This document shows positions 23,270 to 31,771 of a DNA stretch of 64,000 nucleotides, piece after piece. The translations under genes and the position numbers were made by a program. A model generated the notes under the pieces. That model was given only the letters and a program-made list of their open reading frames with translations, searched no databases and was not told the origin of the DNA. The stretch is from the NCBI RefSeq assembly GCF_041346945.1, contig NZ_CP166850.1, positions 3,038,001-3,102,000 of the forward strand, written 5' to 3'. Source of the stretch: Amycolatopsis sp. cg9 (lineage in GTDB: Bacteria; Actinomycetota; Actinomycetes; Mycobacteriales; Pseudonocardiaceae). Within the stretch, counting starts at the first letter, position 1, and each line of letters starts with the position of its first letter.

Positions 23270-24069
23270 CAGGCGGGGGCGACCGAAGCCCAGGGGACCG
23301 TCAGTTCGCCGAGCCGGACTCGGGACGGTGGGCCCAGCACCGGCCAGCCGCGGGCGGTCAGCAGCCGGACCGTCTCCAGCCAGCGCGAGCGGGCGCCGAA
23401 CGCCTGGTGCGGCGCCGCCGTGGCCCAGCAGGTGTCCAGCGCCGACAGCAGCGCGTGGACCCGCTCGCCCGGCACGTTCCGGTGGATCAGCGCCTTCGGC
23501 AGCCGCTCGGCCACCGTCGACGGGCGGTCCAGCCCCGCCAGCCGCATCGAGAGCGTCAGGGACACCGGGCCGGCCGCCGCCACCAGCACCCACGTCGACA
23601 GCCGCCCGATCTCGTCGCACGTGCCTTCGACCAGCAGGCCGCCCGGCGCCATCGAGTCCAGCACCAGGCCCCACGCGCCCGCGACCTCGTCCTCCGCGTA
23701 CTGCCGCAGCACGTTGAACGCCCGGACCAGCACCGGCCGCGTCCCGGCCAGCTCGAACCCGCCGCGGCGGAAGTCCAGCAGGGGCGGTGCGGCGGCGGGC
23801 AACGCCGCGGCGACCCGCACCGGATCCAGTTCCAGGCCCAGCACCCGGACGTCCGGCCGGACCCGGCGCAGCCAGCGGGCCAGCTCGACCGTCGTCACCG
23901 GGGAAGCGCCGTAGCCGAGGTCGACGACCAGCGGCGACCCGGCCGCGCGCAGCAACCGGGTCGTGGCCGGCGCCGACGCGATCCACCGGTCGACCCGGCG
24001 CAGGCGGTTCGGGTTGGTCGTGCCGCGGGTCGGCGCGCCGACCGGGCTCAGGCGGCCCCGGCCAGCCAC
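23269..24069 (-). CDS. SAM-dependent methyltransferase-like protein
   Basis: 266 residues. The N-terminal NRLRRVDRWIA is followed by a Rossmann-like VVDLGYGASPVTTVELARWL with GYGA in place of GCGT, then VRVLGLELDPVRVAAA as the acidic post-I motif and VRAFNVLRQYAEDEV. It belongs to a group of actinobacterial class I methyltransferase-like proteins with no known substrate. The start overlaps the DUF2505 gene by 22 bp. A family B palindrome follows the stop at once. Confidence 0.65.
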   Translation of the reverse strand: MAGRGRLSPVGAPTRGTTNPNRLRRVDRWIASAPATTRLLRAAGSPLVVDLGYGASPVTTVELARWLRRVRPDVRVLGLELDPVRVAAALPAAAPPLLDFRRGGFELAGTRPVLVRAFNVLRQYAEDEVAGAWGLVLDSMAPGGLLVEGTCDEIGRLSTWVLVAAAGPVSLTLSMRLAGLDRPSTVAERLPKALIHRNVPGERVHALLSALDTCWATAAPHQAFGARSRWLETVRLLTARGWPVLGPPSRVRLGELTVPWASVAPA

Positions 24070-24554
24070 TTCGCGGTGAATTCGGCCTCGCGCTCCAGCA
24101 GTTTCGTGACCTGCTCGGCGATCACGCTCTCCAGCTTCCCGCCGAACAGCGGGATCCGGACCGTCACCTCGCCGCTGGTCCGCAGCACCGTCTTGCCGTC
24201 GCCGGCCAGCACCGCCGTCCGCGCGACGATCTCGCCCGGGACCCCGCCGACCTCGACCGAGGCCTGGCCCTGGTGGCCGGTGCCGTCGTTGCTGACGCGC
24301 CAGGTCTGCGTGCGGGTCACCAGCAGGTCGCCCTTGTGCAGCGTCCGCACCGCCTGCGGGAGCTTGTCCGCGCTGATCCCCTGCCGCAGTTCGTACCGCA
24401 GGTTCGTGCCGGAAACCTCGTACGCCAGCAGTGCCGCGTCGTGCCCGCCGAGCTCCGCCAGCCGGGCCCGCAGCGCGTCCTCGCCGGCCACCGCGGCGTA
24501 GACGGCGGCGACGTCGGCGGCGAACTCAGCGCGGTGCTCGATCCGGGAACCCAT
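24048..24554 (-). CDS. DUF2505 family protein (Rv0481c-like)
   Basis: 168 residues, one START-like domain: MGSRIEHRAEFAADVAAVYAA-type N-terminus, YELRQGISADKLPQAV and a C-terminal helix IAEQVTKLLEREAEFTAKWL. Function unknown; a paired DUF2505/murB divergence is also found in mycobacteria. TACTGT (24562-24567, minus) lies seven bases upstream of the ATG, so the mRNA is leaderless and its -10 overlaps that of murB. Confidence 0.8.
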   Translation of the reverse strand: MGSRIEHRAEFAADVAAVYAAVAGEDALRARLAELGGHDAALLAYEVSGTNLRYELRQGISADKLPQAVRTLHKGDLLVTRTQTWRVSNDGTGHQGQASVEVGGVPGEIVARTAVLAGDGKTVLRTSGEVTVRIPLFGGKLESVIAEQVTKLLEREAEFTAKWLAGAA

Positions 24555-24561
24555 GAGCCGG

Positions 24562-24571
24562 ACAGTACCGT
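24562..24571. promoter_or_regulatory. Overlapping divergent -10 elements (DUF2505 / murB)
   Basis: On the minus strand TACTGT covers 24567-24562, seven bases from the DUF2505 ATG. On the plus strand TACCGT covers 24566-24571, seven bases from the murB GTG. The two hexamers share the central TA, so two polymerases could not open both promoters at once. Both transcripts are predicted to be leaderless with starts about 24 bp apart. Confidence 0.6.
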
Positions 24572-24578
24572 CAGGCGG

Positions 24579-25634
24579 GTGAACACCGCCCCGACTCCCG
24601 CGCTCCCGCAGCTCTCGGCGTACACCACCCTGCGCCTCGGCGGCCCCGCCCGCCGGTTCGTCAGCGCCGTGACCAGCGAAGACCTCGTCGAGGCCGTCCG
24701 CGAAGCCGACGCGGCGGGCGAGCCGGTGCTGCTGCTCGGCGGCGGCTCCAACCTCGTCGTCGCCGACGCGGGGTTCGACGGCACGCTGGTGGCGGTGGCG
24801 AACACGGGCTGGCGGCCGGACGGCGACGTCGTCGAGGTCCAGGCCGGCCAGAACTGGGACGCCTTCGTCGCCGCGCTGGTCGAGGCCGGGCTGGGCGGGC
24901 TCGAGTGCCTCTCGGGCATCCCGGGCAGCGTCGGCGCGACACCGATCCAGAACGTCGGCGCGTACGGCTGCGAGGTCGCGGAGTCCCTGGTCAGCCTCGA
25001 CCTCTACGACCGCGTGACGCGCGAAGTGCGCACGCTCAAGGCCGACGAACTCGGCTTCGCCTACCGCACCAGCGTCCTCAAGGGCACCGACACCGGCGTC
25101 GTCCTCTCGGTCCGCTTCGAGGTCCGCGAAGACGGCCTCTCCGCGCCCATCCGCTACGCCGAGCTGGCGCGCACCCTCGGCGTCGGGATCGGCGCCCGCG
25201 TCCCGGCCGCCGAAGCGCGTGAAGCCGTGCTCGGCCTGCGTCGCGGCAAGGGCATGGTGCTCGACCCGGCCGACCACGACACGTGGAGCGCGGGCTCGTT
25301 CTTCACCAACCCGATCGTCCCGTCCGCCGAAGCGACGGCGGTCCTCGAGCGGATCACGGCGGTCGTCGGCTCGGAAGTGCCGCAGTACCCGGCCGACGGC
25401 GGCACCAAGCTGTCGGCGGCCTGGCTGATCGAGCGCGCCGGCTTCGCCAAGGGGTACCCCGGACCGGGGAACCGCGTCTCGCTCTCGACGAAGCACACCC
25501 TCGCGTTGACCAACCGCGGCGGCGCGACGACCGAAGACCTGTTGGCGCTGGCCAGGGAGGTCCGCGACGGCGTGCACCGGCGGTTCGGCGTCACGCTGCA
25601 CCCGGAACCGCTCTTGATCAACTGCGGCATTTGA
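24579..25634 (+). CDS. murB: UDP-N-acetylenolpyruvoylglucosamine reductase
   Basis: 351 residues. FAD-binding features: YTTLRLGGPARRFV, VLLLGGGSNLVVAD, the pyrophosphate motif LSGIPGSVGATPIQNVGAYG, catalytic Ser region WSAGSFFTNPIV and the terminal Glu in LHPEPLLI. This is the type I MurB (with the YAELARTLG loop region). It reduces UDP-GlcNAc-enolpyruvate to UDP-MurNAc in cytoplasmic peptidoglycan synthesis. The GTG is seven bases after TACCGT, a leaderless start shared with the divergent DUF2505 promoter. Confidence 0.95.
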   Translation: MNTAPTPALPQLSAYTTLRLGGPARRFVSAVTSEDLVEAVREADAAGEPVLLLGGGSNLVVADAGFDGTLVAVANTGWRPDGDVVEVQAGQNWDAFVAALVEAGLGGLECLSGIPGSVGATPIQNVGAYGCEVAESLVSLDLYDRVTREVRTLKADELGFAYRTSVLKGTDTGVVLSVRFEVREDGLSAPIRYAELARTLGVGIGARVPAAEAREAVLGLRRGKGMVLDPADHDTWSAGSFFTNPIVPSAEATAVLERITAVVGSEVPQYPADGGTKLSAAWLIERAGFAKGYPGPGNRVSLSTKHTLALTNRGGATTEDLLALAREVRDGVHRRFGVTLHPEPLLINCGI

Positions 25635-25707
25635 GCCGAACCGGGCAACCTGTACGTGTGTAGGACGTCTTTGTCGACAAGGCGGTAGCCACCTGATCGG
25701 ATGGTCT

Positions 25708-25725
25708 TTACCTTTCGACAGGTAA
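25708..25725. promoter_or_regulatory. Inverted repeat and -10 upstream of the L,D-transpeptidase
   Basis: TTACCT (25708-25713) and AGGTAA (25720-25725) are exact inverted arms around a 6-nt spacer. The right arm overlaps a TAACGT -10 element (25723-25728) that is seven bases before an in-frame GTG at 25736. A TTGTCGACAA palindrome lies further up at about 25672. Position suggests an operator over the promoter. Confidence 0.5.
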
Positions 25726-25792
25726 CGTCGGGCGGGTGACCAGCGCTAAGGGCTTGGACCCGCTGGTCGGCGGGGGAACTCGGGAGGTTTCG

Positions 25793-26968
25793 GTGATCGA
25801 ACGGCGCACGGTCTTCAAGGCCGCACTCGCGGCTGGGGCCGCACTGGTCGCCGCGGCGTGTTCGAGCACGAACGACGGCACCGCGCTGCCCACGGGGGCG
25901 GCGGGCGCGGACGGGGAGAGCGCCCAGCCCGTGGCGAAGATCACGGCCGAGCCCGCGGCCGACGCGAAGGACGTCTCGGTCCTCAAGCCCGTCGTGATCA
26001 AGGTCGCCGACGGCAAGCTCACCGAGTGCAAGGTGACCGCGGACGGCGGCAAGGCCGTCAAGGGCGACACCGCACCCGACGGGCTCACCTGGACCAGCTC
26101 CGAGCCGCTCGGCTACGGCAAGACCTACACCTACGCGGCCAAGGCCACCGGCAACGACGGCAAGCCTGCCGAGTTCACCGGCACGTTCACCACGGTCAGC
26201 CCGGCCAAGCAGGTCCGCGCCACGCTCAACCCCTCGGACAACCAGACGGTCGGCGTGGCCATGCCGATCAGCGTCAAGTTCGCGTCGCCGGTCAAGGACC
26301 GCAAGGCCGTCGAGAAGGCCCTGTCCGTGAAGACGGACAAGGACGTCGAAGGCGCCTGGGGCTGGCTGTCCGACAGTCAGGTCGACTACCGGCCGAAGGA
26401 GTACTGGCCGCAGAACATCACCGTGAGCGTCGAGGCGAAGCTCTACGGCGTCGAGCTCGGTGGCGGCGCGTACGGCAAGGCCGACGTCACCACGAAGTTC
26501 AAGATCGGCCGCAACCAGGTCGTCAAGATCAACACCCCCGAGCACCAGATGCACGTCTACCGCGGCGGCTCGCAGGTCAAGAGCTACCCGTGCGCGAACG
26601 GCCTGGACGCCGAGGTCGACCGCAACACCCCGAACGGCACCTACATGGTGATGAGCAAGGAGCCGTCGGCGATCTTCGACAACGCGCGCTACGGCTACAC
26701 GAACGTCAACAAGAAGTGGGCCTGCCGGTTCTCCAACCACGGCGAGTTCATCCACGAGAACCAGGACAACGCGGCCAACATCGGGAAGACCAACAACTCC
26801 CACGGCTGCGTCAACCTGCTGGAAGCCGACGCCAAGGACTACTTCGACTCGGCGCTGGTCGGCGACCCGGTCGAGATCACCGGTTCGAAGCTGGGCGCGC
26901 CGATGAACTCCGACGTCAAGGACTGGAACTACAGCTGGGCGGCCTGGCAAGGGCTGGGTGCGAAGTAA
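25793..26968 (+). CDS. L,D-transpeptidase lipoprotein (LdtMt5/LprQ-like)
   Basis: 391 residues from the GTG at 25793. The signal ERRTVFKAALAAGAALVAA carries a twin-arginine motif and ends in a lipobox Cys, so this is probably a Tat-exported lipoprotein. Two Ig-like domains (Big_10 type) precede the YkuD catalytic domain with HGEFIHEN and the active-site SHGCVNL. It makes 3-3 peptidoglycan cross-links outside the membrane. GGGAGG precedes this start, but an in-frame GTG at 25736 sits seven bases after TAACGT and could give a leaderless form 19 residues longer. Rv0483 holds the same place in mycobacteria. Confidence 0.88.
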   Translation: MIERRTVFKAALAAGAALVAAACSSTNDGTALPTGAAGADGESAQPVAKITAEPAADAKDVSVLKPVVIKVADGKLTECKVTADGGKAVKGDTAPDGLTWTSSEPLGYGKTYTYAAKATGNDGKPAEFTGTFTTVSPAKQVRATLNPSDNQTVGVAMPISVKFASPVKDRKAVEKALSVKTDKDVEGAWGWLSDSQVDYRPKEYWPQNITVSVEAKLYGVELGGGAYGKADVTTKFKIGRNQVVKINTPEHQMHVYRGGSQVKSYPCANGLDAEVDRNTPNGTYMVMSKEPSAIFDNARYGYTNVNKKWACRFSNHGEFIHENQDNAANIGKTNNSHGCVNLLEADAKDYFDSALVGDPVEITGSKLGAPMNSDVKDWNYSWAAWQGLGAK

Positions 26969-26971
26969 CCC

Positions 26972-27787
26972 GTGCGCACCGAAGTCGTCGGGCACGGCGG
27001 GGTCCGGCTCGGCCTGCGGGTCGAGGGAGCCGAAAGCAGCAAGCCGATCGTGTTCGTGCACGGCTGGGCCCAGTCGGCGGGCTGCTGGGCGGCCCAGCTC
27101 GCCGATCCCGCGCTGACCGAGCGGTTCCGGCTGGTCGCGGTGGACCTGCGCGGCCACGGCGCCTCCGACGTCCCCGTGTCTGGGTACGACGACCCGCGCG
27201 TCTGGGCCGACGACCTCGCCGCGGTGCTCGACTTCGCCGGCCCGGACGCGATCGTCGTCGCCTGGTCCTACGGCGGCCTGGTGCTGGTGGACCACATCCG
27301 GGTGCACGGCACCGCACGACTGGGCGGCATCGTGCTCGTCGGGGCCATCACCGAGATCGGCCGCGACCGGCCGGGCGGGCGCGTCGGCCCGCTGATGCGC
27401 GACCACATGCGGGCGATGCTTTCGGACGATCCGGACACCGCGGTCCCGGCGCTCACGGAGTTCTGCCGCGGGATGGCCGCCGGGCCGGTGCCCGGCGCGC
27501 AGGCGCAGGCCATGCTCGGCGCGTCTCTGAGCGTGCCGCCCGCAATTCGTTCGGCGCTCTTCCGCCGGGACATCGGCAGCGAAGAAGTGCTGGTCACGGT
27601 GGACAAACCGGCTCTGGTCGCGCACGGAACGGCCGACCGCGTGATCGAACCCTCGGTAGCCGAGCACGCACTCGGGAAGATTCCGGGTGCCGTCGGGCGT
27701 TGGTTCGCTGACGGGGGGCATGCGCCCTTCGCCGAGTCCGCGGCCGAGTTCGACGCGGTGCTGCGGCAATTCGCCGAGGAATGCTGA
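26972..27787 (+). CDS. Alpha/beta hydrolase
   Basis: 271 residues. Oxyanion motif [13 protein letters not shown], then [10 protein letters not shown], nucleophile elbow [10 protein letters not shown] (Ala in the first Gly position), Asp in [10 protein letters not shown], and His in ADGGHAPF. It resembles non-haem haloperoxidase/esterase-like hydrolases; substrate unknown. It starts three bases after the L,D-transpeptidase stop and precedes mshA, so all may be one transcript. Confidence 0.85.
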   Translation: MRTEVVGHGGVRLGLRVEGAESSKPIVFVHGWAQSAGCWAAQLADPALTERFRLVAVDLRGHGASDVPVSGYDDPRVWADDLAAVLDFAGPDAIVVAWSYGGLVLVDHIRVHGTARLGGIVLVGAITEIGRDRPGGRVGPLMRDHMRAMLSDDPDTAVPALTEFCRGMAAGPVPGAQAQAMLGASLSVPPAIRSALFRRDIGSEEVLVTVDKPALVAHGTADRVIEPSVAEHALGKIPGAVGRWFADGGHAPFAESAAEFDAVLRQFAEEC

Positions 27788-27809
27788 AGTACGCAGGAGA
27801 CGTGACCAG

Positions 27810-29114
27810 GTGACCAGCTCCATCCGGGGGTTCCGGGCTGCGCCGCGCCGGATCGCGGTGCTGTCCGTCCACACTTCGCCGCTCGAGCAGCCGGGTACCG
27901 GCGACGCCGGCGGGATGAACGTCTACGTCAGCCAGACCGCGATCGAGATGGCCCGCCGCGGCGTCGAGGTCGAGGTCTTCACCCGCGCGACGTCGTCCGA
28001 CCAGCCGCCGGTGGCCGAGCTGGCGCCCGGGGTGACCGTGCGGCACGTGCAGGCCGGGCCGTTCGAGCCGCTGGGCCGCGACGAGCTGCCGGCGCAGCTC
28101 TGCGCGTTCACCTCCGGCGTGCTGCGGACCGAGGCCTTCCACGAGCCCGGCCACTACGACCTCATCCACTCGCACTACTGGCTCTCCGGCCAGGTCGGCT
28201 GGCTCGCCCGCGACCGCTGGTCCGTGCCGCTGGTGCACACCGCGCACACGCTGGCGAAGGTGAAGAACGCCGCGCTCGCCGATGGCGACAAGCCCGAGCC
28301 GCGCACCCGCGTGATCGGCGAGGAGCAGGTGGTCGCCGAGGCCGACCGGCTGGTGGCCAACACCGCCGTCGAGGCGCGCCAGCTCATCGACCTCTACGAC
28401 GCCGAGCCGCACGCGGTGCACGCCGTGCCGCCGGGCGTCGACCTCGAACGCTTCACGCCGGGGTCCCGGCACGCGGCCCGCGTCGTCCTCGGCCTGGCCG
28501 ACGACGACGTCGTGCTCGCTTTCGCCGGCCGCATCCAGCCGCTGAAGGCGCCGGACGTGCTGCTGCACGCCGCGGCCGCGATGCTGCGGCGCCGTCCGGA
28601 GCTGGCTTCGCGGCTGGTCGTGCTCGTCGTCGGCGGGCCGTCCGGGAGTGGGCTGGAGCAGCCGCAGGCGCTGCGCGAACTGGCGGCTTCGCTGGGCATC
28701 GAGGCGCAGGTGCGGTTCCTGCCGCCGCAGCCGGGCGAGGCGCTGGCCCGGGTCTTCCGCGCCGCCGACGTCGTCGCGGTGCCCAGCTACAACGAGTCGT
28801 TCGGCCTGGTCGCGCTGGAGGCGCAGGCCTGCGGGACGCCGGTGGTCGCGGCCGAGGTCGGCGGGCTTCCGGTGGCGGTGCCGCACGGCGTGTCCGGTCT
28901 GCTGGTGCCGGGGCACGGCGCGGACGAGTGGGCGGACGCGCTGGCCGCGGTCGCGCTGCGCCCGGACCGGCGCGCCGAACTCGGTGCCAACGCCGTCGTG
29001 CACGCGCGGCGGTTCTCCTGGCGCCGCACCACGGACGCGCTGCTCGACATCTATGCTCAGGCCACCAGCGCGTTCCGGCAGGCGCTGGAACTGCGCGCGG
29101 AGGTGGCGGTGTGA
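27810..29114 (+). CDS. mshA: D-inositol-3-phosphate N-acetylglucosaminyltransferase
   Basis: 434 residues, GT-B fold GT4 enzyme. N-terminal [20 protein letters not shown], acceptor-side [29 protein letters not shown], and the donor site [15 protein letters not shown] with the EX7E-type [19 protein letters not shown]. It is the first committed step of mycothiol synthesis, transferring GlcNAc from UDP-GlcNAc to 1D-myo-inositol 3-phosphate. The GTG at 27810 follows an AGGAGACG stretch. Its stop overlaps the GTG of the ybjN-type gene, as in mycobacteria. Confidence 0.95.
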   Translation: MTSSIRGFRAAPRRIAVLSVHTSPLEQPGTGDAGGMNVYVSQTAIEMARRGVEVEVFTRATSSDQPPVAELAPGVTVRHVQAGPFEPLGRDELPAQLCAFTSGVLRTEAFHEPGHYDLIHSHYWLSGQVGWLARDRWSVPLVHTAHTLAKVKNAALADGDKPEPRTRVIGEEQVVAEADRLVANTAVEARQLIDLYDAEPHAVHAVPPGVDLERFTPGSRHAARVVLGLADDDVVLAFAGRIQPLKAPDVLLHAAAAMLRRRPELASRLVVLVVGGPSGSGLEQPQALRELAASLGIEAQVRFLPPQPGEALARVFRAADVVAVPSYNESFGLVALEAQACGTPVVAAEVGGLPVAVPHGVSGLLVPGHGADEWADALAAVALRPDRRAELGANAVVHARRFSWRRTTDALLDIYAQATSAFRQALELRAEVAV

Positions 29115-29623
29115 GCCTGGACCAGCTGATCCAGTCTACTTTGGACTCGGCCGAGCTCAAGTACGACAAACGCGGTCCCGGCAAGTACTTCGTCACCCTG
29201 CCGGGGACGAAGAAGCTGCAGACGAACGCGTGGCTGGTCGACGGCGACCACGCGTTTTCGGTGGAGGCCTTCGTCTGCCGCCGTCCCGACGAGTCCCATG
29301 AGGACGTTTACCGGTTCCTGTTGCAGCGCAACGCGAAGCTGTACGGCGTCCACTACACAGTGGACAGTCTCGGGGACATCTACCTGGTCGGCCGGTTCGG
29401 CAAGGAAACGATGTCGGCCGACGAGCTCGACAAGGTGCTCGGCCAGGTCCTCGAAGCCGCCGACGGCGACTTCAACACGCTGCTGGAGATCGGCTTCGCG
29501 ACGTCGATCAAGCGCGAGTGGGACTGGCGCGTCTCCCGCGGCGAGTCGCTGGCCAACCTCCAGGCGTTCAAGCACCTCGTCGCCCCCGAGCGGCCGCACG
29601 AACCGGGCTTGACCGAGTCGTGA
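29111..29623 (+). CDS. YbjN-domain protein (Rv0487-like)
   Basis: 170 residues. YbjN/type III secretion chaperone-like fold: [14 protein letters not shown] at the N-terminus, [39 protein letters not shown] and a C-terminal helix [17 protein letters not shown]. Function unknown; some YbjN proteins suppress temperature-sensitive chaperone defects. The GTGA overlap couples its translation to mshA. Confidence 0.88.
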   Translation: MSLDQLIQSTLDSAELKYDKRGPGKYFVTLPGTKKLQTNAWLVDGDHAFSVEAFVCRRPDESHEDVYRFLLQRNAKLYGVHYTVDSLGDIYLVGRFGKETMSADELDKVLGQVLEAADGDFNTLLEIGFATSIKREWDWRVSRGESLANLQAFKHLVAPERPHEPGLTES

Positions 29624-29693
29624 CCCAAGCCGTGCAACGGCCCTGAACCGGACATCCGTCTCACCGCCAGTCGAAACTGGAGGGAGAAGCAGG

Positions 29694-30551
29694 ATGCGGA
29701 CTCGATGGAGAGCGGCGCTCGCGATCACGGCGGCGGCGCTGGCGCTGGCCGGCTGCTCGGCGGGGGAGAACGGCGCATCGTCCACGGCGGACAGTGCCGG
29801 GGTTGCGCCCGCCGTGCCGAAGCAGGGGACGGCCGGCAAGCCGGAGTCGAAGGTGACCCCGCCGCAGGCCGGCGCCACCGACCGGAAGCTGTCCCGCAGC
29901 GCGCGGCTGGAGCTGACCGCGACCAAGGTCGTCGACGTCGTCGCGCAGGCCCGCGGGATCGCGCAGGGTGCGGGCGGCTACACCGGGCAGGAGAGCACGG
30001 GCGAGGACTACGCGACGCTCAGCCTCGCGGTGCCGGCGGACAAGCTCGACGGCGCGCTCGACCAGCTCTCGCACCTGGGCACGAGCCTGGTGAAGCGCGA
30101 GCTGAACACCCAGGACGTGACCGAGCAGGTCGTCGACGTCGACGCGCGGCTGCAGACGCAGCGAGCCTCGGTGGAGCGGATCCGCGCGCTGCTCGCGAGG
30201 GCGACTTCGGTGTCGGAGATCGCTTCGGTCGAAAGCGAGCTGACCAGCCGCGAGTCGGCGCTCGAATCGCTGGAGCAGCAGCGGAATTCGCTCGCGGGCA
30301 GCGTCGCGATGGCGACGGTGGCGATGAGCATCCGCAGCGTGGCGGCGCCCCCGCCGCCCGCGGAGGACCACAGCGGCTTCCTCGGCGGACTGGCCGGCGG
30401 CTGGGACGCGTTCTTGGCGTTCGGCGGGGGCGTGCTGACGGTGCTGGGCGCGATCGCGCCGTTCCTGCTGGTCGTGGGCCCGCTGGCATGGGCGGGCTGG
30501 TGGCTGAACCGGCGCCGCCGAGCGGCCCGGCCGGAGCCGACCGAGGTGTGA
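29694..30551 (+). CDS. DUF4349 lipoprotein
   Basis: 285 residues. The lipoprotein signal RTRWRAALAITAAALALAGC has its Cys at residue 21. A DUF4349 domain follows: KLSRSARLELTATKVVDVVA, then the strand-turn LSLAVPADKLDGALDQLSHL, a coiled coil (about residues 140-205), and a C-terminal membrane segment (about 240-265) with basic stop-transfer NRRRRAARP. It is therefore anchored at both ends with a periplasm-facing coiled coil. Function unknown. Confidence 0.85.
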   Translation: MRTRWRAALAITAAALALAGCSAGENGASSTADSAGVAPAVPKQGTAGKPESKVTPPQAGATDRKLSRSARLELTATKVVDVVAQARGIAQGAGGYTGQESTGEDYATLSLAVPADKLDGALDQLSHLGTSLVKRELNTQDVTEQVVDVDARLQTQRASVERIRALLARATSVSEIASVESELTSRESALESLEQQRNSLAGSVAMATVAMSIRSVAAPPPPAEDHSGFLGGLAGGWDAFLAFGGGVLTVLGAIAPFLLVVGPLAWAGWWLNRRRRAARPEPTEV

Positions 30552-30560
30552 AGCGGGCAG

Positions 30561-30697
30561 GCGGGACGGCTCGAGGGAGGGGGGAGTCGCGATCTCGAGC
30601 CGCCCCGCTGAAGTTCCCGCCGATCAGGACCCGGTGACGAGGGGGGTGCCAACGGGGCCGGCGGGCCGCGGCTCGGCAGGGGGGAGACGAGCCGCGG
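30561..30697 (-). ncRNA. Candidate 6C-type small RNA with three C6-loop hairpins
   Basis: Read on the minus strand, three consecutive hairpins each expose exactly six cytosines in the loop. Hairpin 1 (30697-30666) has a perfect 10-bp stem CCGCGGCTCG / CGAGCCGCGG. Hairpin 2 (30665-30616) has CCCGCCG / CGGCGGG as its outer stem with an imperfect inner stem. Hairpin 3 (30608-30561) has a 15-bp stem with one mismatch (CTCGAGCCG core). The actinobacterial 6C RNA (Rfam RF01066) is defined by two hairpins with runs of about six C in the loops. I see no convincing promoter hexamer; extents are those of the stems. It fills most of the 30552-30970 gap, which also holds the gpmA promoter. Confidence 0.6.
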
Positions 30698-30891
30698 TCA
30701 AAGCCCGATACCGGCCGGGGAGTGCGTGGAATCCGGCCGCTCGGGACGTAGTCAACCTGTCAGATCTCGACGTGTAATCACAAGACTACTCACTAGTCCG
30801 TTCGAGTGAATTTACCGGTGAGCGATAACGGTGTGCAGTTTGTTGCCCGGATTTTGCGCGCTGTTGGCACTTGGACTTGTCGAAGAGTGAG

Positions 30892-30911
30892 GTGTTACTC
30901 CGAAGTAACAC
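30892..30911. promoter_or_regulatory. Inverted repeat upstream of gpmA
   Basis: GTGTTACT (30892-30899) and AGTAACAC (30904-30911) are exact 8-bp arms around CCGA. It lies 60 bp upstream of the gpmA start. CAGGCT, six bases before the gpmA ATG, is a possible -10 for a leaderless transcript, so the repeat would sit just upstream of the -35 region. The ligand is unknown. Confidence 0.5.
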
Positions 30912-30970
30912 ACTCTGTGTAGGTCGAGGTCACTGGTGGAATCACGGACCGGTTCTGGCAGGCTGACAGC

Positions 30971-31720
30971 ATGGCTGAACTCGGGACGTTGGTGCTGCTC
31001 CGCCACGGGCAGAGCACGTGGAACGCGGAAAACCTGTTCACCGGCTGGGTGGACGTGCCGCTTTCGGAGCAGGGTGAAGGCGAAGCCCGCCAGGGCGGGC
31101 AGCTGCTGGCCGACGCCGGCCTGCTGCCGGACGTGGTGCACACCTCGCTGCTGCGCCGCGCGATCGCCACCGCGAACATCGCGCTGGACGCCGCCGACCG
31201 GCACTGGATCCCGGTCAAGCGCGACTGGCGGCTCAACGAGCGCCACTACGGCGCGCTGCAGGGCAAGGACAAGAAGCAGACCCTCGCGGAGTTCGGCGAG
31301 GAGCAGTTCATGCTCTGGCGCCGCTCCTACGACACCCCGCCGCCCGCGATCGACCCGAAGGACGAGTGGAGCCAGGCCGGCGACGCCCGGTACGCGAACC
31401 TCGGCGACGACGCGCCGCTGACCGAGTGCCTCAAGGACGTCGTCGAGCGGCTGCTGCCGTACTGGGAGTCCGCGATCGTGCCGGACCTGCGCGCGGGCAA
31501 GACCGTGCTGGTCGCCGCGCACGGCAACTCGCTGCGCGCGCTCGTCAAGCACCTCGACGGGATCTCCGACGCCGACATCGCCGGCCTGAACATCCCCACC
31601 GGCATCCCGCTGCGCTACGACCTCGGCGACGACCTCAAGCCGCTGAAGCCGGGCGGCGAGTACCTCGACCCCGAGGCTGCCAAGGAAGCCGCTGCCGCGG
31701 TCGCCAACCAGGGCCGCTGA
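30971..31720 (+). CDS. gpmA: 2,3-bisphosphoglycerate-dependent phosphoglycerate mutase
   Basis: 249 residues. Catalytic [20 protein letters not shown] (His12), HTSLLRRAI, the family loop [15 protein letters not shown] and the second histidine in [15 protein letters not shown]. It interconverts 3- and 2-phosphoglycerate in glycolysis and gluconeogenesis. In mycobacteria gpm1 also lies just before senX3-regX3. A family C palindrome starts nine bases after the stop. Confidence 0.96.
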   Translation: MAELGTLVLLRHGQSTWNAENLFTGWVDVPLSEQGEGEARQGGQLLADAGLLPDVVHTSLLRRAIATANIALDAADRHWIPVKRDWRLNERHYGALQGKDKKQTLAEFGEEQFMLWRRSYDTPPPAIDPKDEWSQAGDARYANLGDDAPLTECLKDVVERLLPYWESAIVPDLRAGKTVLVAAHGNSLRALVKHLDGISDADIAGLNIPTGIPLRYDLGDDLKPLKPGGEYLDPEAAKEAAAAVANQGR

Positions 31721-31728
31721 CCCGAGTT

Positions 31729-31767
31729 CGTGAAGGCCGCCTTGAGGCACTCAAGGCGGCCTTCACG
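31729..31767. repeat. Palindromic repeat, family C copy 1 (probable bidirectional terminator)
   Basis: Two perfect 18-bp arms (CGTGAAGGCCGCCTTGAG and its complement) around a 3-nt loop, followed by GGCTTT. It fills the gap between the convergent gpmA stop (31720) and the lipoprotein stop (31772). A related copy is at 57853-57900. Confidence 0.8.
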
Positions 31768-31771
31768 GCTT

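Noticed and set aside
26972..27787. Inactive alpha/beta hydrolase because the elbow is AWSYG rather than GxSxG
   Set aside because: Ala in the first Gly position is common in active members, and the Asp and His of the triad are present.
30837..30875. PHO-box direct repeats ahead of gpmA
   Set aside because: The GGTGA-like units are 13 bp apart and poorly conserved, not the 11-bp GTTCACC repeats expected.
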